From: Cohnella sp. AR92
Lineage (GTDB): Bacteria > Bacillota > Bacilli > Paenibacillales > Paenibacillaceae
DNA: 64,000 bases
Assembly: GCF_003990975.1 (NCBI RefSeq)
Contig: NZ_RZJR01000013.1
Coordinates: forward strand, 123,487 to 187,486
Direction of reading: 5' to 3'
In this document: piece after piece, positions 63,743 to 64,000 of the stretch
Layout: every line of letters starts with the position of its first letter
Position numbering within the stretch: the stretch's first letter is position 1
Made by a program: the position numbers and the translations under genes
Notes under the pieces: model-generated
Database searches by the model: none
What the model was told of the DNA's origin: nothing
The model's input: only the letters and a program-made list of their open reading frames with translations

Positions 63743-64000
<258 letters not shown>

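Overview
The window looks like chromosomal DNA of a GC-rich, spore-forming member of the Paenibacillaceae (Paenibacillus or Cohnella type). The evidence is the gene order sigW-rsiW-cdaA-cdaR-glmM-glmS with a glmS ribozyme, a sporulation-type diadenylate cyclase, a YesM/YesN two-component system beside an LplABC-type sugar transporter, large S-layer-anchored proteins, and a 23S-5S-tRNA cluster in Bacillales style with encoded CCA ends. Species cannot be fixed from the sequence alone.

Layout. 1-9 kb: housekeeping and small metabolic genes (membrane hydrolase family, panB with a possible attenuated leader, a DUF6688-like membrane protein, FAD oxidoreductase, CcdC-like protein, flavin reductase, SDR, TPR protein). 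7.7-11.6 kb: two tandem TetR-plus-MFS efflux cassettes, each with its own palindromic operator. 11.7-20 kb: a 1584-residue S-layer-anchored GH26 mannanase preceded by cre-like sites, then a small sugar catabolic operon (isomerase, Gfo/Idh/MocA dehydrogenase, CBM9-like protein) with a divergent AraC regulator. 21-22.4 kb: a sporulation diadenylate cyclase (CdaS) followed by a paralogue that has lost its catalytic motifs. 22.6-30.8 kb: a complete sugar ABC importer with a regulator-kinase-regulator set. 30.8-42 kb: esterase, quinone reductase, polysaccharide deacetylase, PAP2 phosphatase, SLH protein, Eis-like acetyltransferase, GH95 fucosidase, serine hydrolase.

42.1-45.5 kb holds the most unusual locus: an ABC exporter with a C-terminal cyclic-nucleotide-binding domain, two related GNAT acyltransferases, and between them a 34-residue peptide gene with a very strong ribosome binding site, translationally coupled to the second GNAT. 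It has the shape of a small modified-peptide biosynthesis and export operon. Directly after it lies an AT-richer TetR/SDR pair framed by two copies of a 66-bp direct repeat, which suggests a later insertion.

47.7-59.8 kb is core genome: glmS, glmM, cdaR, cdaA, rsiW, sigW (envelope stress, c-di-AMP and amino-sugar synthesis), then ppc and a glycosyltransferase. 60-62.5 kb encodes a large repetitive protein (choice-of-anchor A plus DUF11 repeats) without a signal peptide. The right end carries ten tRNA genes, 5S rRNA and the 3' end of 23S rRNA, all on the minus strand.

Two intergenic regions (17.06-17.24 and 36.73-36.91 kb) carry the same composite element of four ~24-bp units in the order forward, forward, reverse, reverse with near-identical spacing. 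This appears to be a dispersed repeat family.
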